Shown: positions 55,445-60,000 of the stretch, piece by piece
How the letters are laid out: every line of letters starts with the position of its first letter
Position numbering within the stretch: position 1 is the stretch's first letter
From: Gnetum montanum
Taxonomy: Eukaryota > Streptophyta > Gnetopsida > Gnetales > Gnetaceae
Length of the DNA: 60,000 bases
Reading direction: 5' to 3'
NCBI GenBank assembly: GCA_015680685.1
Contig: MNCI01005856.1
Location: 168,693-228,692, forward strand
Program-made: the position numbers and the translations under genes
Notes under the pieces: model-generated
What the model was told of the DNA's origin: nothing
Seen by the model: only the letters and a program-made list of their open reading frames with translations
Databases searched by the model: none

Positions 55445-58400
55445 ATGGATTCTGCATATGCAACCACTACCGCTATGATCACAACCAACTCAGGTGCCAC
55501 ATCTATAAATCCGATCGCCACTACCAGATCAGTTTCTGGTGCAATAGGACCTCAGGGATCATCACACTATTTGTTGAGATTACAGGGCAAGGATCTTGTC
55601 TTCACCGTCGTGACTCTCGAAGTGTACAATTTCATCTGTGTCAGGATCCAGGCAAAGCTTTCCCTTAGTCGAGTCAAGATTGAGCCAAAACGAAATTATG
55701 AGCTGATCCACAAAGGTGGCCAAGATTTCACCCCTACCGCTTATGACATTATCCCCCTGACCGAACATTATCATGAACTCTTGATGCAACTGGTTATGGC
55801 TAGGAGTCAGAATACAAGGTCCATTCTAGAAGCTCAAAATGGGGAGGAAGAGGAAGATGAATTCGCAGCCCAGTCTGAACACGCGGATTCATACCATACC
55901 CTCAGCCCCCATACATACATAAATCCCCTGTTTCCTCTCACCAGAGAAGCTGCCCATCTCAATCTAGTCATGACCACCCAAACCCATATTCCTGTCATCC
56001 CATAGGCCACTACGCAATCATCCGGCTTGCAAGTGCAAATACCATCTTAAAATAACATGGGGGCAGTTTCATCGCCATGTGTAATCAGTATTCCGTCGGT
56101 GATACCTACGTCCACCGCACCCCATTTCATCCCCCAAGTGCAACCTCATACCATGCCTACAACCCGCTCGGTGCAAAATCCAGTGCAAATCTTATCATCA
56201 CAGCCCCTTGCAAGGCAATAGATCACAATCACCACTCAACCACAGTGATCCATTCAACAACCCACAGCTGGTTAGTGGATCATGCCTGTTGCACAACACG
56301 ATCAGTTTGTGTTCTACGGTGTACAACCCTTAGCCGCATCCACCACGCATGTCCCACAGATAAGCACACAATACCCTTATAATTTCCATCCTACATAGCC
56401 GGTGACAGCCAATTTCTCTACTAAACCTGGTTGATGGTGGCTTTCATAGGCTACTCCATCTGCGGGGATAGTCCCCGTAGCACCACCTGTTAGCCAATCC
56501 ATCCCTCCATTTCCATTGCCTAGCGCTTCTCTCTCGATCCAACCCCCTGCTCCTCCTGCGCCGACTTCTTCATCAACAAGCTTGGATCAAGCTTTTTCAC
56601 TTATTCAGACTCTTACTGACGAAGTTAAGCACCTTAAAGCTGCTGGCTCTGATACGATACAAATCATGGATTTATACCAGGATGATCCTATCAGCCTAGT
56701 GGTTCCTATGCTATCGTTGCCTCTAGGGATGTCGTTGCCTCATTTTACTAAATATAATGGGGAAGGAGATCCTAATGCCCATCTTGTTATCTTTAGGTCT
56801 GAATCCTTGTTATTGCAGTAATGGCCCCATACAATCATCCATGTATTTGCAATGTCTCTGGCAGGGAAAGCTTTGGATTGGTATCGAGCACTTCCTCGCT
56901 CTTCTATCTCAACCTTGGAAGAGCTCCTAACACAATTCATGACTCGCTTTAAGTACAATTTAAAGCCATAAGTCACACTAGACCAACTTATGGGAGTGAA
57001 ACAAGACCCACTTGAACTAGTCCAAAAGTTTATACAGTGATAGAGTGCTACTTTGAATGAAATTCGTGAGCCAATCGCGGAATCCCATTTGCTGGCTATT
57101 TTCAAAGGAGCAATTAATGACTTCATCAAGTCAAAACTGTATTACCTTGCCCCTCACTCCTTGAGTTAGGCTTTCACCCAACTAAGAGCATCCAAGATGC
57201 TGCTGAGGCTAGCAAAGACCCGGCGTATGTGGCCTATAAAAATGCTAACAATAAGGGTAAAGATAAGGGTAAAGCAACAACAACGATAGTAGTTGCGCTG
57301 GCTAAGGGTGCTAAAAACAAGAACAACAAGAAAGCACCCATAGCATCTACCGAGACCATGGCTAGTGCAAGCAACACCGACCAAGACAAATCTGCCTCCG
57401 AAAAGCCCCCTAGCCAAAGCCAAACTTCGAGCGTAAAGATCGCACAAAATATATGGCCCTGCCTATAAAACATTCGGAATTGTTGAAACAATTATTAGGG
57501 GTAGGATATATTCTGAAGCGTCACAGGCGTCATTGTGAATTGCTGAAGAATCCTTCTTTAGCCCTACCTAATGAACCACTAGTTCCGAAGTCTTTTAGGC
57601 TGGACTGTTTTTGTGAGTACCATTAGTTGTGTGGTCACGATACTGATTACTGCTGGGCGTTGAAGGATGACATTTAGTGCATGATTGACGATGGTTCTCT
57701 AAAACTAGATGGCAGTAGTCCAACGTGTCCTAAAAACCAGGTGTTGCATGTGTACAAGGATCCATTAAATGCAAATAACGCACCGTACATCATCAACGTG
57801 GTAAGTACAGACAGTGAAGGAAAAGTACCATCTAAACAACCCTTTGTTTTATGCATACCTACCAGTTCACCTTAGGGGGAAATTTTTTCACCAACAGTTA
57901 GCGGCGTCTCGAGGCCACCCTTTGTTATTCGGGCATCCTCTCCAGCTTTAACTCAGTCTCGCGTTAACAATAAAGTTGCAGCTGCACCCGCACCTACCCC
58001 TAAGGTGCCTTTCATCCTTAGGATACCAAAATCACCGACTGCTGCTTTTACACAGGGGCAAGCTTCTAACCAAAACCATCAATCACCACCTAATAAACAA
58101 AAGGAAGGAGATGCATCAATTAATGCCACCAAAAACCACTCTATGCTAGGCTCCGCTAAGCCCAGGCTCTTGGCCTCTATCCCTTCGCCTACACCCTATG
58201 GGCAGGAAAAGGGTACAGAAACATAGCCACCTCCCCTCGGAAGGAAGAAACACAACCCTCTTACTGACGCTATTCCGCCTGGGGAGATTCGTCTCTTAGG
58301 ACGAATGGAAGAAGACAGAGGGGATAAACAACTTAGTTGAGAACGAGACCTCCTCGATGCATTTACGCAAGTCAAGCAGGCTCTAAAACAGAAGAACACA

Positions 58401-59243
58401 ACATTGGACCTCTATGACTTGCTTATGACATGCCAAAAGCACCGTGAGGCTATGGTCCATATGCTGACATCCATACCTGTGGATGAAGGCTTACCAGTGG
58501 AGGAGGAAGCGATACATGTGGTCATGTTCCCCTCCACTGCTGAGTGACCTAAACCAATCCCTTTGACCTTTCACGATGAATCCATTAAAGATGATCCTAA
58601 GAAAGGTCGAGTGATGACAGAACCCATGTTTATCACCTTCCGGGTTGGTCAACATCGGATCTGGAGGGTGCACGTTGATGATGGCGCGGCTACAAATGTC
58701 ATCCCTTATCCTATAGTGGATAAGTTGGGCCTGGTCGACCAGATCAGTCCTACAATGACATCATGCCTAAAGTCATTCAATGGGGCACGAGTTCAAGTCA
58801 AGGGGACGATGCATATCGAATTTGTGGCAGGGGATCAATTCCCAACAGATGCCACATTCATTGTTGTCGAGGAGATGCCCGGTTTCAACTTGATCCTATG
58901 GAGGTCTTGGCTAGCCCAACTAAGGGCAGTTTCGTCACCAATACACCAGGAGATACACCTCCCTTATGCAGGGGAAGAGGTGGTAATACACGGTGACGAA
59001 ATAACTCCCAGAACTGTGAACAACATCGAAGAATTACGAGGTTCGGAGATTAAAACGCCCAAAGATCAAGCTCATGTTCGAAGCCCCAAACAAGTCAAAA
59101 TGAATGATGATAGCCTAGCCTGGGTAGATCTACCATTTCAGGGAGGAGAGGATGATGTGCAAGAGTCAGATCATAAACCTCCCCACCCTTACACACCACT
59201 GAACGTAAAAGCCATTAATAAACAATTGCAGGCTAGCAACTGA
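55445..59243 (+). pseudogene. Gag-protease of copy D
   Basis: ATG at 55445 (MDSAYATTTAMITTNSGA). N-terminal region with IKVEP-like and DFTPTAYDIIPLTEH (55680-55760), an acidic stretch, a damaged Pro-rich linker (56005-56515), gag core (FTKYNGEGDPNAHLVIF at 56738-56790; STLEELLTQFMTRFKYN; DFIKSKLYYLAPHSLS), a frameshift near 57183, a Lys/Asn-rich linker (57229-57400), a finger (FCEYH-LCGHDTDYC near 57607-57650), PLNANNAPYIINVVS (57760-57805) and an intact 226-codon protease part (58563-59243) with VHVDDGAATNVIPYPIVD and EMPGFNLILWRSW. LILWR replaces the usual LILGR. It keeps Gln codons (TQVKQALKQKN, near 58365) that are TAG in other copies. Confidence 0.88.
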
Positions 59244-59464
59244 TCTGAGTGGTATTTACACGCATCATTACACTTTTACTAGTTTGTCACTTACACTTGT
59301 CAAATTTGATTATTAGTTTTCTTTAATATACATACATATTTACACTTTCTATCCATTATGCTATTTACATTTTCCATTTTACGTCGTTTACGCTTCTTGA
59401 CTTTTATTAGTCATGTTAGTATGATCATGCAAACATGCACACTTTTATCAATTACATTCGTTGA

Positions 59465-59640
59465 CGTACGCAGATGGCCCGCAATGGCCTAAAACTAGTG
59501 ATGGCCTGCAACAGCCTAAAACTAGTGATGGCCTGCAACAGCCTAAAACTAGAGATGGCACGCAATGGCCTAAAACTACCTAATCCATTTGTATCTTACA
59601 CAAACACTACGTGATGGCACGCAATGGCCTTAAACTAGCG
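59465..59640 (+). repeat. GGCCTAAAACTAG post-protease array, copy D
   Basis: Five units such as GATGGCCTGCAACAGCCTAAA plus ACTAGT, about 30 bp each for the first four, between protease and the convergent antisense gene, as in copy C. Confidence 0.85.
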
Positions 59641-59695
59641 ACTACATTACTAATAACGCAATCTAGTCAAAATATTTAACAATTCCATTTACTCT

Positions 59696-60000
59696 CTATA
59701 TAAATAAGGGACGGCCCACATCTTCACGGGGCTCTTGCACTAACACTGGCTCCCCAAGAGGATAGTCTGCGTCATTACGCTCGTCTTCCTGAACGTGCTC
59801 TTGATTCTGTTCACTTTCTTCATCCATGCCTTGTACCTATATATAATAAATATATAAGCAAAATCCATGATAGGATAAATCAGAAAATCTAAATTCAATA
59901 ACACTCAAACTTACTTGTGATGGTCCTACATCCGCAGCAAAGGGGAGTTGATCTAAACCGACCCACAGGCATTGCATAATTTCGTCCTCGGTCAGCTCAG
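59696..60000 (-). pseudogene. 3' end of the copy D antisense gene
   Basis: Minus strand: an exon from beyond the window to 59915 reads MQCLWVGLDQLPFAADVGPS plus Q, at a GTAAGT donor (59914). The intron runs to the acceptor TATATATAG (59837), and the last exon (59836-59696) is strongly acidic: GMDEESEQNQEHVQEDERND, ending at TAG 59696. The visible part has no premature stop. It aligns with the last two exons of copies A, C and E. It may be the best-preserved member, but most of it lies outside the window. Confidence 0.75.

Overview
This is nuclear DNA of a land plant with a large, repeat-rich genome. It holds APE-type L1-like LINE sequence with a zf-RVT domain, Ty3/gypsy LTR retrotransposons of the Tat type, plant-style introns, two N tracts, and no intact cellular gene. 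Species cannot be told; a gymnosperm-like giant genome would fit but is a guess. About 40 percent GC is usual here; the LINE at 1305-7290 is a sharp GC-rich island.

Layout. (1) 1-13247: a minus-strand Tat-like element, copy A, with 5' LTR 11365-13247 and gag-pro 10896 to 7370. A GC-rich LINE (1305-7290) split it, and beyond the LINE lies the 3' part of a plus-strand gene (270-1125). (2) 12047-18237: a 3.17 kb segment, the U3 of A plus flank, present twice in direct tandem. (3) 18238-21290: unclassified DNA with one recognisable host-gene relic, an exosome RRP45-like fragment near 20050-20450. (4) 21290-29819: a plus-strand element, copy E, reduced to an antisense gene, the end of integrase, a short-repeat array, a polypurine tract and the first part of its 3' LTR. 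(5) 29820-53223: copy C, a complete minus-strand Tat-like element of 23.4 kb with LTRs of 1657 and 1662 bp, a perfect 5-bp target duplication (CTTAC), PBS, PPT, gag-pro, RT, RNase H, a second RNase H-like domain and integrase. It sits inside the 3' LTR of E. (6) 35047 to about 41715: copy B, plus strand, inserted in the pol of C; it has only 5' LTR, gag-pro and spacer arrays. (7) 53623-60000: copy D, plus strand, also in the E LTR, running off the window.

The main discovery is a multi-exon gene on the antisense strand, in the same place in copies A, C and D, between the end of protease and the start of RT (proved for C). It is also found in E. Four copies share the same penultimate-exon ending (pattern GL...P...GPSQ) and the same splice donor. 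In C its ATG lies 36 nt outside a good 3' splice acceptor for the RT exon, so it appears to be an antisense gene nested inside a pro-RT intron of the type known in Ogre/Tat elements. Its product is not recognised with certainty; parts look like plant transposon-associated proteins of the PF20167 kind.

Other patterns: each LTR lineage has its own dense family of short inverted motifs, and in C and E the same motif recurs within the antisense gene interval; two kinds of spacer array mark fixed places (GGCCTNAAACTA after protease, TAAACTAGC after integrase); in-frame stops are mostly TAG and TGA with few TAA, as expected from decay of methylated CAG/CTG and CG sites, and the same glutamine codon is TAG in three copies. 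Everything coding here is decayed; no gene should be presumed functional.
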